From positions 1 to 64,000 of the forward strand of contig CAZTFU010000008.1 of NCBI GenBank assembly GCA_964612925.1: a stretch of 64,000 bases of DNA, written 5' to 3'. This DNA comes from Phil1 sp964612925 (GTDB lineage Bacteria > Bacillota > Clostridia > Christensenellales > CAG-138). How positions within the stretch are numbered: the stretch's first letter is position 1; each line of letters opens with the position of its first letter. A program made the translations under genes and the position numbers. The notes beneath the pieces are model-generated. The model worked only from the letters and a program-made list of their open reading frames with translations. It ran no database searches and was not told where the DNA came from. Below, in pieces: positions 16,612 through 24,951 of the stretch.

Positions 16612-16678
16612 AATAACGCTCCTTTTGCCGTTTCAATAAGCACTTGCCCCGTTGATTAACGGTTGGCACTTTTATTGA

Positions 16679-16707
16679 ATTGTATTATAGAATTGTCGAA
16701 TTTACAA
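16679..16707 (-). promoter_or_regulatory. promoter of the zinc-ribbon gene
   Basis: Minus-strand TTGTAA (16707-16702) and TACAAT (16684-16679) are spaced by 17 bp. Confidence 0.55.
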
Positions 16708-16720
16708 GCCCGTTTTATAC

Positions 16721-16757
16721 AAAATTACCGTTGCTGATATTGTATCAACAACGGTAA
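16721..16757 (-). terminator. terminator of the initiator tRNA gene
   Basis: TTACCGTTG (16725-16733) pairs with CAACGGTAA (16749-16757). On the minus strand the hairpin is followed by TTTTGTATAAAA. Confidence 0.7.
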
Positions 16758-16763
16758 CGGATG

Positions 16764-16839
<76 letters not shown>

Positions 16840-16955
16840 ACGATATCTCGATTGCAAGAGATATAATAACACATGCCCACTGTCGTGTCAAGCCCTTTAT
16901 AAAGAATATTTTGTGGTGAAGCGTGAAACGCTATATGCAAACGGAGGTGCAGAGT

Positions 16956-17675
16956 ATGCTTGTATTGTTTTGCAGAGTAATTATACTCTATTTTTTGGTG
17001 TTTTTTGTTATCAGGCTGACGGGCAAGCGGCAGATAAGTGAGCTTCAGCCGTTTGACCTTTGCATAACACTGCTTATTGCCGATATGGCAAGCGTCCCCG
17101 CAACGGATACGGGTATTCCGCTACTATATGGCATAGTGCCCATAGTCACGCTGTTTCTTTTACAGCAGCTTATATCCTTCCTTTCGTTAAAAAGCGAAAG
17201 CATCCGCAAGGCGGTTTGCGGTCAGCCGCTTTTGCTTATCGTGCGCGGTCAGGTGCAGGAGAGCGCAATGAAAAGCGCCCGCTACACCATAACCGACCTT
17301 ACCGAGCAGTTAAGGGTTAAGGATGTTTTTTCTTTAAGCGATGTTGAATATGCAATACTTGAAACCAACGGCGAGCTTTCCGTACTGTTAAAGGGGCAAA
17401 AGCAGGTGCCGACATACGGTGATTTCGCTATGCCCTCCCCCGCCGCCGCACCCGCGCTGCTTCTTATTCAGGATGGGGCCGTTCATCCCGACACGCTTAA
17501 ACGCTCAGGTCACGACGAGGCTTGGCTGACAAAGAAGCTTGCCGCCGCAGGGTGCGGTGATGTACGCAAGGTATTCTTTGCTTTTCTCAATCCGGACGGA
17601 ACACTGCATTTTCAACTGCATGCGGATGCGGGTGGTCGGCATTATTCCATAGATACAAATACGAAAGAGAGTTGA
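16956..17675 (+). CDS. DUF421 (YetF-type) membrane protein
   Basis: 239 residues from the ATG at 16956, which has GGAGG 8 bases upstream; an earlier in-frame GTG was not used. Three N-terminal membrane helices include the family signature LTGKRQISELQPFDLCITLL. A soluble domain with ARYTITDLTEQLRVKDVFSL and VEYAILETNGELSVL follows. DUF421 proteins occur as paralogous sets in spore formers, and the role is unknown. The next gene, DUF4363, starts 6 bp downstream and is a common partner in Clostridia. Confidence 0.92.
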   Translation: MLVLFCRVIILYFLVFFVIRLTGKRQISELQPFDLCITLLIADMASVPATDTGIPLLYGIVPIVTLFLLQQLISFLSLKSESIRKAVCGQPLLLIVRGQVQESAMKSARYTITDLTEQLRVKDVFSLSDVEYAILETNGELSVLLKGQKQVPTYGDFAMPSPAAAPALLLIQDGAVHPDTLKRSGHDEAWLTKKLAAAGCGDVRKVFFAFLNPDGTLHFQLHADAGGRHYSIDTNTKES

Positions 17676-17681
17676 TTATTT

Positions 17682-18080
17682 ATGTACAAGATTTTTACAT
17701 GGGTTGACATTGCGGCGTGTATTTTGGTAATACTCATGTTACTTTTCATATTCATATACCCATACATATTCAGCAAGCGGTATTATGAACGCTTTTCGGC
17801 AATGCAGGAACGTGCGCTTCAATGCACGGATTCGGAGAGATGGAGCGAAGCGCAGACTATTACATCCGACATGGTAAATGATTTCTATGCCGCGCGCAAT
17901 ACACTACGCTATTATTATGACCACGCGGACATCAACGAGCTTGAGGGCTGTATATTATCCGCAAAAGAACTTATTATGCGCGAAGAAGGTGAACAGTCCT
18001 CCGCAGAGCTTGTTCACGCGCTTACGGTAGCTGATTTTCTGCGTAGCATACAGGATTTTGAGCTTGCCAATCTTTTCTGA
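17682..18080 (+). CDS. DUF4363 family protein
   Basis: 132 residues. One N-terminal membrane helix (DIAACILVILMLLFIFIYPY) anchors an external helical domain (YYERFSAMQERALQCTDSER; MVNDFYAARNTLRYYYDHAD), the DUF4363 pattern. It is translated directly after the DUF421 gene, and the pair recurs in sporulating Clostridia, so a joint membrane role is likely. A bidirectional hairpin terminator lies 45 bp downstream. Confidence 0.85.
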   Translation: MYKIFTWVDIAACILVILMLLFIFIYPYIFSKRYYERFSAMQERALQCTDSERWSEAQTITSDMVNDFYAARNTLRYYYDHADINELEGCILSAKELIMREEGEQSSAELVHALTVADFLRSIQDFELANLF

Positions 18081-18125
18081 GTATGTCGTTTGAGTAGAGC
18101 AGGTACAGTAAAGTTCACGCAACGA

Positions 18126-18150
18126 AAAAGTCCGAATACTTCGGACTTTT
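18126..18150. terminator. bidirectional terminator between DUF4363 and tRNA-Ser
   Basis: AAGTCCGAA and TTCGGACTT flank a 3-base loop, with T-rich tails on both strands. It serves the plus-strand DUF4363 gene and the minus-strand tRNA. Confidence 0.75.
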
Positions 18151-18153
18151 CAC

Positions 18154-18245
18154 TGGCGGAGCGGGTGGGATTCGAACCCACGTGCAGCTCATCACTGCAA
18201 ACTGATTTCGAGTCAGCCCCGTTATGACCTCTTCGATACCGCTCC
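18154..18245 (-). tRNA. tRNA-Ser (CGA), CCA encoded
   Basis: The 92-nt gene has acceptor GGAGCGG/CCGCTCC, anticodon loop CT-CGA-AA between CTGA and TCAG, a long class II variable arm and T arm GTGGG-TTCGAAT-CCCAC. The 3' end is GCCA. All stems pair well. Confidence 0.95.
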
Positions 18246-18386
18246 ATTATTTCATTTGCCATTTGCTATTATACTATTATGCGCCGCAAACGGCAAGCAT
18301 AAATTCTGTCAGGCGATTTATCGATTGCTTGCGTTGACGTATTATGTTAAGCTTGCTCGCTCGCCGCGGCCGCATCGGTGCTTTAT

Positions 18387-18422
18387 AAAACGGCGGCATC
18401 CGATTAACATCGGATGCCGCCG
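18387..18422 (-). terminator. terminator of valS
   Basis: CGGCGGCATCCGAT (18391-18404) pairs with ATCGGATGCCGCCG (18409-18422) around TAAC. On the minus strand it is followed by TTTTATAAAG. Confidence 0.8.
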
Positions 18423-18447
18423 CAAAACTCGTTTTTAGTGAACCAAA

Positions 18448-21084
18448 TCACATATTGTTCAGTTGTTCAAGCCTTGCTTCAAGCTTGGATAGCATTTCCT
18501 CCGCCGCGGCAAGCTTTTTACGCTCCTCGGCAATTACCTTTTCGGGTGCCTTTGCAACAAAGCCCGCATTGTTCAGTTTTCCGCTTGACCTTGCAATGTC
18601 GGAACGTACCTTTTCGGCTTCCTTATTCAGCCTTTCACGTTCCTTGTCAACATCGATAAGGTCGCTTAACGGGATGAAAGCTTCCGCCGCCTGCGCCACG
18701 GCAGAAACCGCATTTTCGGGTATACCCGCCTTGTCCTGTTGGACAGAAACCTGCTCGGCGCCCGCAAGCTTTTTGATATAGGGTATGCAGGCTTCAAGCG
18801 CTTCCGCCCTTGTGCCATGGGTAACAAGCGTCATGTTCAGCTTGCGCGATGGTGCAACGTTCATTTCGGCGCGGATGTTCCTTGTTGCACGGATAAGGTC
18901 CATTACCTCTTCCATGGTTTCCGCCTCGGCAGGGAAATCCCATTCGTCATGTGCCGCCGGCCATGCGGAACGCATAATGGTTTCCTCATGGTTGGGCAGA
19001 TTAAGGTAAAGTTCCTCGGTTATAAACGGCATGAACGGATGCAGCAGTTTCAATGAATCCGTAAGTGCGCGGCACAGGATTGCGCGAACATTCGCCTTCT
19101 GGGTCTCATCTTCGCCGTTAAGGCGCGGCTTGGCAAGCTCGATATACCAGTCGCAGAATTCCGTCCAGACAAAGTCATATATCTTCTGTGCGGCAAGGTT
19201 AAGGTCAAAACCGTCCATATTTGCTGTGATCTCGCGTATAATGCCGTTCAATCTGTTAAGCAGCCACTTATCCGCAATGTCAAGTTTGGATATATCAATG
19301 TCGCCAACCTCGGCATCGCCTATGTTCATAAGCACAAATCGGGTTGCGTTATATAGCTTGTTGCAGAAGTTGCGTGCGGCTTCCACCTTTTTGGTGCCAA
19401 AGCGCATGTCTCCGCCCGCACCGTTGCCCGTAACAAGGCTGAAGCGCAGGCTGTCCGCACCGTACTGACGGATTATTTCAAGCGGGTCTACGCCGTTGCC
19501 AAGAGATTTGGACATTTTTCTGCCAAGTTCATCCCTGACAAGGCCGTGAATATACACATGGGAGAACGGCTTTTTGTGCATTACTTCGGTGCCGAACACT
19601 ATCATTCTCGCTACCCAGAAGAATATTATATCGTACCCCGTAACAAGCGTGCTTGTGGGATAGAAGTATTCAAGCTCCTTTGTGTCATTCGGCCAACCGA
19701 GCGTTGAGAACGGCCACATGCCGCTGGAGAACCATGTGTCCAGCACATCTTCGTCCTGATGCAGTTTGCCGCCGCACTTGGGACAGCAATCGGGTGCGGT
19801 TTCGGCAACGATGGTTTCGCCACAATCATCGCAATAGTAGGCGGGAATCCTGTGACCCCACCAAAGCTGGCGGGAAATACACCAATCGCGTATATTTTCC
19901 ATCCAGTTATAATAGGTTTTATCAAACCGTTCGGGCACGAATTTGATTTCCCCACTGCGCACGGCCTCAATGGCGGGTTTGGCAAGCGGCTTCATGCTTA
20001 CGAACCACTGCTTGCTCACAAGCGGTTCAACCGTGCTGTGACAGCGGTAGCAGGTGCCGACGTTATGACCATAAGGTTCTATTTTTACAAGGTTGCCCGC
20101 CTCGCGTATATCCTCGACAAGCTTTTTGCGGCATTCCATTGTGGTAAGTCCTTCATATGCGCCGCCAAGCTCGTTTATATGACCGTCATCGGTAAACACA
20201 CGCATTATGGGCAGATTGCACCTTACGCCCACTTCAAAGTCATTCGGGTCATGTGCGGGGGTTATTTTAACGGCGCCCGTACCGAATTCTTTTTCGACAT
20301 ATTCATCGGCAACAATGGGTATTTCGCGGCCGACCACGGGTATTACCACGGTTTTGCCGACTATATCCTTGTAACGTTCATCCTCGGGGTGCACGGCTAT
20401 TGCGGTATCACCCAGTATGGTTTCGGGGCGAGTGGTCGCAACGGTTATTGAATAGCTTTTATCGGGTGCATCATAGCGCACATGCCAAAGATGGCTCTGC
20501 TGTTCTTCGTATTCAACTTCAGCATCGCTAAGCGCGGTCTTGCAGTGCGGACACCAGTTTATTATCCTGTCGCCGCGATAAATAAGGCCCTTGTTATACA
20601 GGTCGACAAACACCTTCGTAACGGCCTTTGAGCAACCTTCATCCATTGTAAAGCGTTCACGTTCCCAGTCGCAGCTTGCGCCGAGTTTTCTGAGCTGTTT
20701 GACTATTCTTCCGCCGTATTCGTCTTTCCATGCCCATGCGCGCTTCAAAAACTCTTCACGGCCTATGTCGCGCTTATCAATGCCCTCCTTGGCCATTTGC
20801 TCGATTATTTTGACTTCCGTTGCAATGGATGCATGGTCGGTGCCCGGCAGCCAAAGCGTTTCAAAGCCGGCCATACGCTTATACCTTATCAGTGCATCCT
20901 GAAGCGTTTCATCTATTGCATGGCCTATGTGAAGCTGACCCGTTATATTCGGTGGCGGAATAACTATGCAGTACGGTTCCTTATCGGGATTGGGCTCGGC
21001 ATGAAAATAGCCGTTGCTTTCCCATTTTTCATACAGCCTGTCTTCCACGCCCTGATGGTCGTAGGATTTGGGCATATCGTTCAT
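18448..21084 (-). CDS. valS: valyl-tRNA synthetase
   Basis: 878 residues from the ATG at 21084, which has AAGGAGG 9 bases upstream; the open frame continues into the T-box leader and is not coding there. Class I signatures are HIGH as PPPNITGQLHIGHAID and KMSKS as GRKMSKSLGNG. The editing domain carries TTRPETILGDTA, and the anticodon-binding domain and a C-terminal coiled coil (LNKEAEKVRSDIARSSGKLN) complete the usual length. It charges tRNA-Val in the cytosol. Expression is probably set by the valine T-box immediately upstream. Confidence 0.97.
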   Translation of the reverse strand: MNDMPKSYDHQGVEDRLYEKWESNGYFHAEPNPDKEPYCIVIPPPNITGQLHIGHAIDETLQDALIRYKRMAGFETLWLPGTDHASIATEVKIIEQMAKEGIDKRDIGREEFLKRAWAWKDEYGGRIVKQLRKLGASCDWERERFTMDEGCSKAVTKVFVDLYNKGLIYRGDRIINWCPHCKTALSDAEVEYEEQQSHLWHVRYDAPDKSYSITVATTRPETILGDTAIAVHPEDERYKDIVGKTVVIPVVGREIPIVADEYVEKEFGTGAVKITPAHDPNDFEVGVRCNLPIMRVFTDDGHINELGGAYEGLTTMECRKKLVEDIREAGNLVKIEPYGHNVGTCYRCHSTVEPLVSKQWFVSMKPLAKPAIEAVRSGEIKFVPERFDKTYYNWMENIRDWCISRQLWWGHRIPAYYCDDCGETIVAETAPDCCPKCGGKLHQDEDVLDTWFSSGMWPFSTLGWPNDTKELEYFYPTSTLVTGYDIIFFWVARMIVFGTEVMHKKPFSHVYIHGLVRDELGRKMSKSLGNGVDPLEIIRQYGADSLRFSLVTGNGAGGDMRFGTKKVEAARNFCNKLYNATRFVLMNIGDAEVGDIDISKLDIADKWLLNRLNGIIREITANMDGFDLNLAAQKIYDFVWTEFCDWYIELAKPRLNGEDETQKANVRAILCRALTDSLKLLHPFMPFITEELYLNLPNHEETIMRSAWPAAHDEWDFPAEAETMEEVMDLIRATRNIRAEMNVAPSRKLNMTLVTHGTRAEALEACIPYIKKLAGAEQVSVQQDKAGIPENAVSAVAQAAEAFIPLSDLIDVDKERERLNKEAEKVRSDIARSSGKLNNAGFVAKAPEKVIAEERKKLAAAEEMLSKLEARLEQLNNM

Positions 21085-21109
21085 TATGATATCCTCCTTA
21101 AATGTTTTG

Positions 21110-21350
21110 TAAATTAAAAGGAGCCTTCGTCCGAACAATAAAGGACGAAAACTCCGCGGTACCACCTTTGTTGGGCATTGCTGCCCCACTCATGCTGCCT
21201 TAACGCGGCGCATACGTTTCGAGCTACTGACATTTCACCCGAAAAAGCTCCAAAGCGACATTCCGCCAACCTTCATAAGCAACCCTTTCAGCCAACGGAG
21301 CTGCATCTCTGATACAAAGGGGAAAGCGTACTCCTCTTCTTCCCTGCTAA
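21110..21350 (-). promoter_or_regulatory. T-box riboswitch (valine) upstream of valS
   Basis: The minus strand carries the diagnostic T-box AAGGTGGTACCGCGG (21168-21153). It is followed by a terminator helix built from GGAG/CTCC and CGTCC/GGACG arms with a T-run (about 21155-21112). In stem I the codon GTC (21259-21257) sits in GGAATGTCGC, the usual specifier position, and GTC is a valine codon. The unpaired tRNA-Val 3' end would bind the T-box and allow valS transcription. Confidence 0.92.
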
Positions 21351-21381
21351 TTATGTATTCTATTCGCACAAAAACGCTTTG

Positions 21382-21564
21382 TCAAGAAAAATCAACCGTT
21401 TCTCTCCAAAATATCCTTGAACTCTGCTTTAAGAAACAGTCTGTAATCCTCAGCGGCGGCGGCATATTCGCTTCGTATGTTTTTTCTGTCCACGCATACA
21501 TGCCCTGCGGAAGATCGTTGTATCTTCTTATGCTGATAAGGCTCTCACTTTCGGCTTTAAGCAA
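21382..21564 (-). CDS. possible small ORF or gene remnant
   Basis: A 60-codon frame from a TTG at 21564 (a GAGG stretch 5 bases upstream) reads LKAESESLISIRRYNDLPQG and ends FWRETVDFS. Codon choice resembles the neighbouring genes, and the order of charged and aromatic residues looks protein-like. There is no ATG and no family I recognise. It could be the surviving C-terminus of a lost gene or a chance frame. Confidence 0.3.
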   Translation of the reverse strand: MLKAESESLISIRRYNDLPQGMYAWTEKTYEANMPPPLRITDCFLKQSSRIFWRETVDFS

Positions 21565-21632
21565 TACCTCGATGGCTTATTTACATATTGATGCCGCACA
21601 TGGTAAAATGCAACAAGTCGGAGGTGTGACAT

Positions 21633-22928
21633 ATGGTATCTCTTCCAAATGATTTTCTGAAGCGAATGCAAAAAGAACTGCGTGATGATTATGCGTCATT
21701 CGTGCAAAGCTATGATAACGAACCCGTAAGGGGTCTGCGCGTTAATACGTTGAAGGCATTGCCCGATGAAACGATTCCGCTTTGCAATAAACGGCTTGAG
21801 CGTGTAGAGGGTACGCTTGACGGGTTCAGGCTGAAGGAAGCATGGGAAGGCGTAGGCTCTACCCCCGTACACATGGCGGGACTTATTTATATGCAGGAAC
21901 CGAGCGCAATGCTCCCCGTATCCATTGCCGATATACATCCCGCAATGCGCGTGCTTGATATGTGCGCTGCCCCCGGCGGCAAAACGGGCGCGGCGGCGGC
22001 AAAGCTTTGCGGCAGCGGAATACTCATATCAAATGAGGTAGTTCCGAGCCGCGCAAAAATTCTTTCTTCGACGATAGAGCGTATGGGCATTACGAATGCG
22101 GCCGTTACATGCTGCCGCCCTGATGAAATAGCCCGTCTGCTCCCGAATTTTTTCGATAGGGTCATAGTGGATGCACCGTGCAGCGGCGAAGGTATGTTCA
22201 GAAAGGATTCCCGTGCGGTGGAAGAATGGAGTAAAGAGCATGTTTCCTCCTGCGCGGCAAGACAAAGGCTGATACTTGAAAGCAGCGCACAATGCGTTGC
22301 ACCCGGCGGTATGCTTATATATTCCACATGCACGTTTTCGCGCGAGGAAAACGAGGATAATATAGAATCGTTTCTTGCCTCTCACGGCGAATTTGAACGT
22401 ATTGAACAGCACAAATTGTACCCGCATACGTTCAAGGGAGAGGGGCATTATGCCGCCGTTTTAAGGCGGTGCGGCACACATTTGGACGAATATGTGCAAT
22501 TAAAGCTGCCCTTATGCAAAGATAAGGCTTACCTTGACTTTATAGATGATACTTTTTCGGTGATTCCAAGCGGCACCGCTTCCCTATTTGGCGGCAGCAT
22601 ATGCCTTGTACCACAGGGCATACCGCAAGCACTGCTGCCAAGGCTGAAGCACGCCATAGGCGTATATGCGGGCGAAGTACAGCACGGCCGTTTTGTTCCG
22701 CACCACAGCCTTGTAATGGCCGAACATGGCGGCATATACAAAAGAAAGCTTACGCTTGACGAAAACGATTCGCGCCTTAAAGCCTATATGCGCGGTGAGG
22801 AAATAGACTGCCCCGCCGATTGGCGCGGTTATTGTGCCGTAGCTTATCGCGGTCACAATATAGGTTGGGGCAAGGCCGTAAACGGGCGAATGAAAAATCA
22901 CCTGCCCAAGGGGCTTAGGGTGTGGTGA
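21633..22928 (+). CDS. RsmF/NSUN-type rRNA cytosine-C5 methyltransferase
   Basis: 431 residues. The SAM site is LDMCAAPGGKTGAAAAKL (around residue 110). The two catalytic Cys motifs are DAPCSGEGMFRKD and STCTFSREENE. The C-terminal 130 residues form the extra RNA-binding (PUA-like) region seen in RsmF relatives. It methylates cytosine in ribosomal RNA in the cytosol; the exact target base is inferred only from the family. A GGAGG site precedes the ATG, and a likely promoter (TTTACA, 18 bp, TAAAAT) lies just upstream. A strong terminator follows. Confidence 0.92.
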   Translation: MVSLPNDFLKRMQKELRDDYASFVQSYDNEPVRGLRVNTLKALPDETIPLCNKRLERVEGTLDGFRLKEAWEGVGSTPVHMAGLIYMQEPSAMLPVSIADIHPAMRVLDMCAAPGGKTGAAAAKLCGSGILISNEVVPSRAKILSSTIERMGITNAAVTCCRPDEIARLLPNFFDRVIVDAPCSGEGMFRKDSRAVEEWSKEHVSSCAARQRLILESSAQCVAPGGMLIYSTCTFSREENEDNIESFLASHGEFERIEQHKLYPHTFKGEGHYAAVLRRCGTHLDEYVQLKLPLCKDKAYLDFIDDTFSVIPSGTASLFGGSICLVPQGIPQALLPRLKHAIGVYAGEVQHGRFVPHHSLVMAEHGGIYKRKLTLDENDSRLKAYMRGEEIDCPADWRGYCAVAYRGHNIGWGKAVNGRMKNHLPKGLRVW

Positions 22929-22991
22929 ACGGGTATAAGCATCCGCGCAAAACCGTAAAATGCGGTTTAACACCTCTCCTCCGAAAATACA

Positions 22992-23033
22992 AAACCGCTG
23001 TACTGCCAAAAAATACAGCGGTTTCTTTTTTTT
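22992..23033 (+). terminator. Rho-independent terminator after the rRNA methyltransferase gene
   Basis: AAACCGCTGTA (22992-23002) pairs with TACAGCGGTTT (23014-23024), followed by an uninterrupted T8 run. Confidence 0.85.
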
Positions 23034-23091
23034 GCAATACGCATTTAGCGGTGCGGTTTATGTGTGTGTCAAGGAAAAGGGCAAAGCAGTT

Positions 23092-24951
23092 TTATTCTGT
23101 ATAATACTGCGCCTGTGCGTGCCACAGCTCATAGTATTTGCCGTTTGTATCGGCAACCAGCGTTTCGTGAGTACCTTGCTGAATAACTGCGCCCTCGTGG
23201 AACACGGCAATTTCATCGCAGAATTTACAGGAGGACAGGCGGTGAGAAATGTAGATTGCGGTCTTGTCGCCTGCAATTTCATCAAACTTTTCGTAAATCT
23301 CCGCTTCTGCTATCGGGTCGAGTGCCGCGGTCGGCTCGTCAAGGATAATGAACGGAGCATCCTTATAGAGAGCACGGGCAATGGCAATCTTTTGCGCTTC
23401 GCCGCCCGAAATACTTACGCCTGACTTTTCCAAGTCCTTATACAGGTAAGTGTCCAATCCGTTGGGCATGGAATCCAATCTTTCGCCAAAACCGATTTTT
23501 CGCAGGCAATCTTCGGCCCTTGCTCGGTCATAATCGGCGCTTGCCGCTACATTTTGCCCAAGCGGTAAGGCCACCAGTTGAAAATCTTGGAACACCACGG
23601 AAAAGATGTTCAGGTAATCATCGTATCGATATTTGCGGATGTCGATACCATTGAGTAAAATCTGCCCCTCCGTAGGATCGTACAAGCGGCACAGCAGTTT
23701 GATGAAGGTGGTTTTGCCCGAGCCGTTCATGCCCACCACGGCCAAACGAGATCCGACCTTGAACTTCATGTTTACATGGCGAAGTGCCCAAATATCGCTG
23801 CCGGGGTACTTAAAAGACACATCTTTGAATTCCACCTCGTACTCGCGATCATCCCGTTTTTCGGTCGGCAGACTGCCCTGATACATGTCGTTGGGTATCT
23901 CCATGAAATCCCGAATGGCATACAGATAGTCGGCGTTTTGCGGAAGGTTTCCCACGGCTTGGAACAGTTCGGAAATACCGTTGCATAAATTGGTTACCGC
24001 ACCCACATATTGGGTTACGGAACCGATTCCGAAGGCTCCCGCCCAAGCTTTCAAGCACACGAACACATATGAAATTCCGATGAGCAGCACGCTGACAGCG
24101 GTGGCCGCCGTATCCAGTGGTGCCAGTTCGCGACTGCAAATGCGGCAGGCAGGCGACCCTTTGGAAAAAATGCGATTATCCTCCATCACCTGCGTTGCAA
24201 GCTCCTGCTGGTCATACATTCGCACGTCCACACAGCGTGCAGTAGACATATGCAAAGTGGCAAATGTGTTCCAGACCCGACCGTAACGGTTTTGGTAGGG
24301 CCATAGTTTTTTGTTTACAGCAGTGCTTTTGGCGGATAGCCATGAGGACAGAATCGTTCCGCCCAACAGAAGCACGATAACCGCTACGGACACATAGCCG
24401 CTATTCAGCGCGGCCCATGCACCTTCCGAAACCTTTTGGCTGAACAGGCTGACCGTAAGGGTAACGGCACCGACAACGGATGCCACGCCGCCCACTATTG
24501 TTTCGCAATACCAGTTGTGGAGTTTAGTGAAGCCGTAGACGTTTCCCATCCGATATTTTACCATAGAATAGCGCAAATCATTCGTTCGCGGTGCTTCCAC
24601 CGCCGCGAAATCCATGTCCATCATCTTGTCGGCCATCAGTTTATCTTCGTGCCACATTTCCATGGAGTGAACGGATTCTTTCCATCTGTAAATAATTTCG
24701 GATAGCAGCTTCAATCCGCCCGTGACGCATACCGTAAGAGTGATCCACTTCCACAAAACGGACGGAACCCGACTGCCTGCCAGTTCATTAATAAGCTGTG
24801 CGGACAGCCAAACGGTGACATATGGAGTTATCGCTCTCACAATGGCATACAGCGATGTAGAGAGAAAAAGTTGCGGATCAATTTTCCACCAGACCTTTGT
24901 TGCCCACAGGTGAACATCGATAACATCGCGCCATTTTTTCTTATTCTTCAT
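23092..24951 (-). CDS. ABC exporter subunit B (fused membrane and ATPase domains)
   Basis: 619 residues from the ATG at 24951, with GGGAGG 8 bases upstream; an ATG two codons earlier is too close to that site. The membrane domain covers about residues 25-330. ATPase motifs are Walker A GMNGSGKTTFIK, signature ISGGEAQKIAIARALY and Walker B FIILDEPTAALDP. Its start overlaps the stop of the related 24941-26767 gene, so the two most likely form a heterodimeric exporter. Both nucleotide sites keep the catalytic Glu. The substrate, perhaps a peptide, is unknown; the upstream LytTR/GHKL pair suggests signal-controlled export. Confidence 0.9.
   Translation of the reverse strand: MKNKKKWRDVIDVHLWATKVWWKIDPQLFLSTSLYAIVRAITPYVTVWLSAQLINELAGSRVPSVLWKWITLTVCVTGGLKLLSEIIYRWKESVHSMEMWHEDKLMADKMMDMDFAAVEAPRTNDLRYSMVKYRMGNVYGFTKLHNWYCETIVGGVASVVGAVTLTVSLFSQKVSEGAWAALNSGYVSVAVIVLLLGGTILSSWLSAKSTAVNKKLWPYQNRYGRVWNTFATLHMSTARCVDVRMYDQQELATQVMEDNRIFSKGSPACRICSRELAPLDTAATAVSVLLIGISYVFVCLKAWAGAFGIGSVTQYVGAVTNLCNGISELFQAVGNLPQNADYLYAIRDFMEIPNDMYQGSLPTEKRDDREYEVEFKDVSFKYPGSDIWALRHVNMKFKVGSRLAVVGMNGSGKTTFIKLLCRLYDPTEGQILLNGIDIRKYRYDDYLNIFSVVFQDFQLVALPLGQNVAASADYDRARAEDCLRKIGFGERLDSMPNGLDTYLYKDLEKSGVSISGGEAQKIAIARALYKDAPFIILDEPTAALDPIAEAEIYEKFDEIAGDKTAIYISHRLSSCKFCDEIAVFHEGAVIQQGTHETLVADTNGKYYELWHAQAQYYTE

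Noticed and set aside
21085..21189. N-terminal extension of ValS into the leader
   Set aside because: The region is the T-box terminator and antiterminator. The ATG at 21084 has a strong ribosome site and matches the family N-terminus.
18448..21189. Long antisense open frames over valS, dnaE, the fusion gene and the two-component genes
   Set aside because: They have no ribosome sites or domains and mirror the codon bias of strong minus-strand genes, so they were judged shadows.
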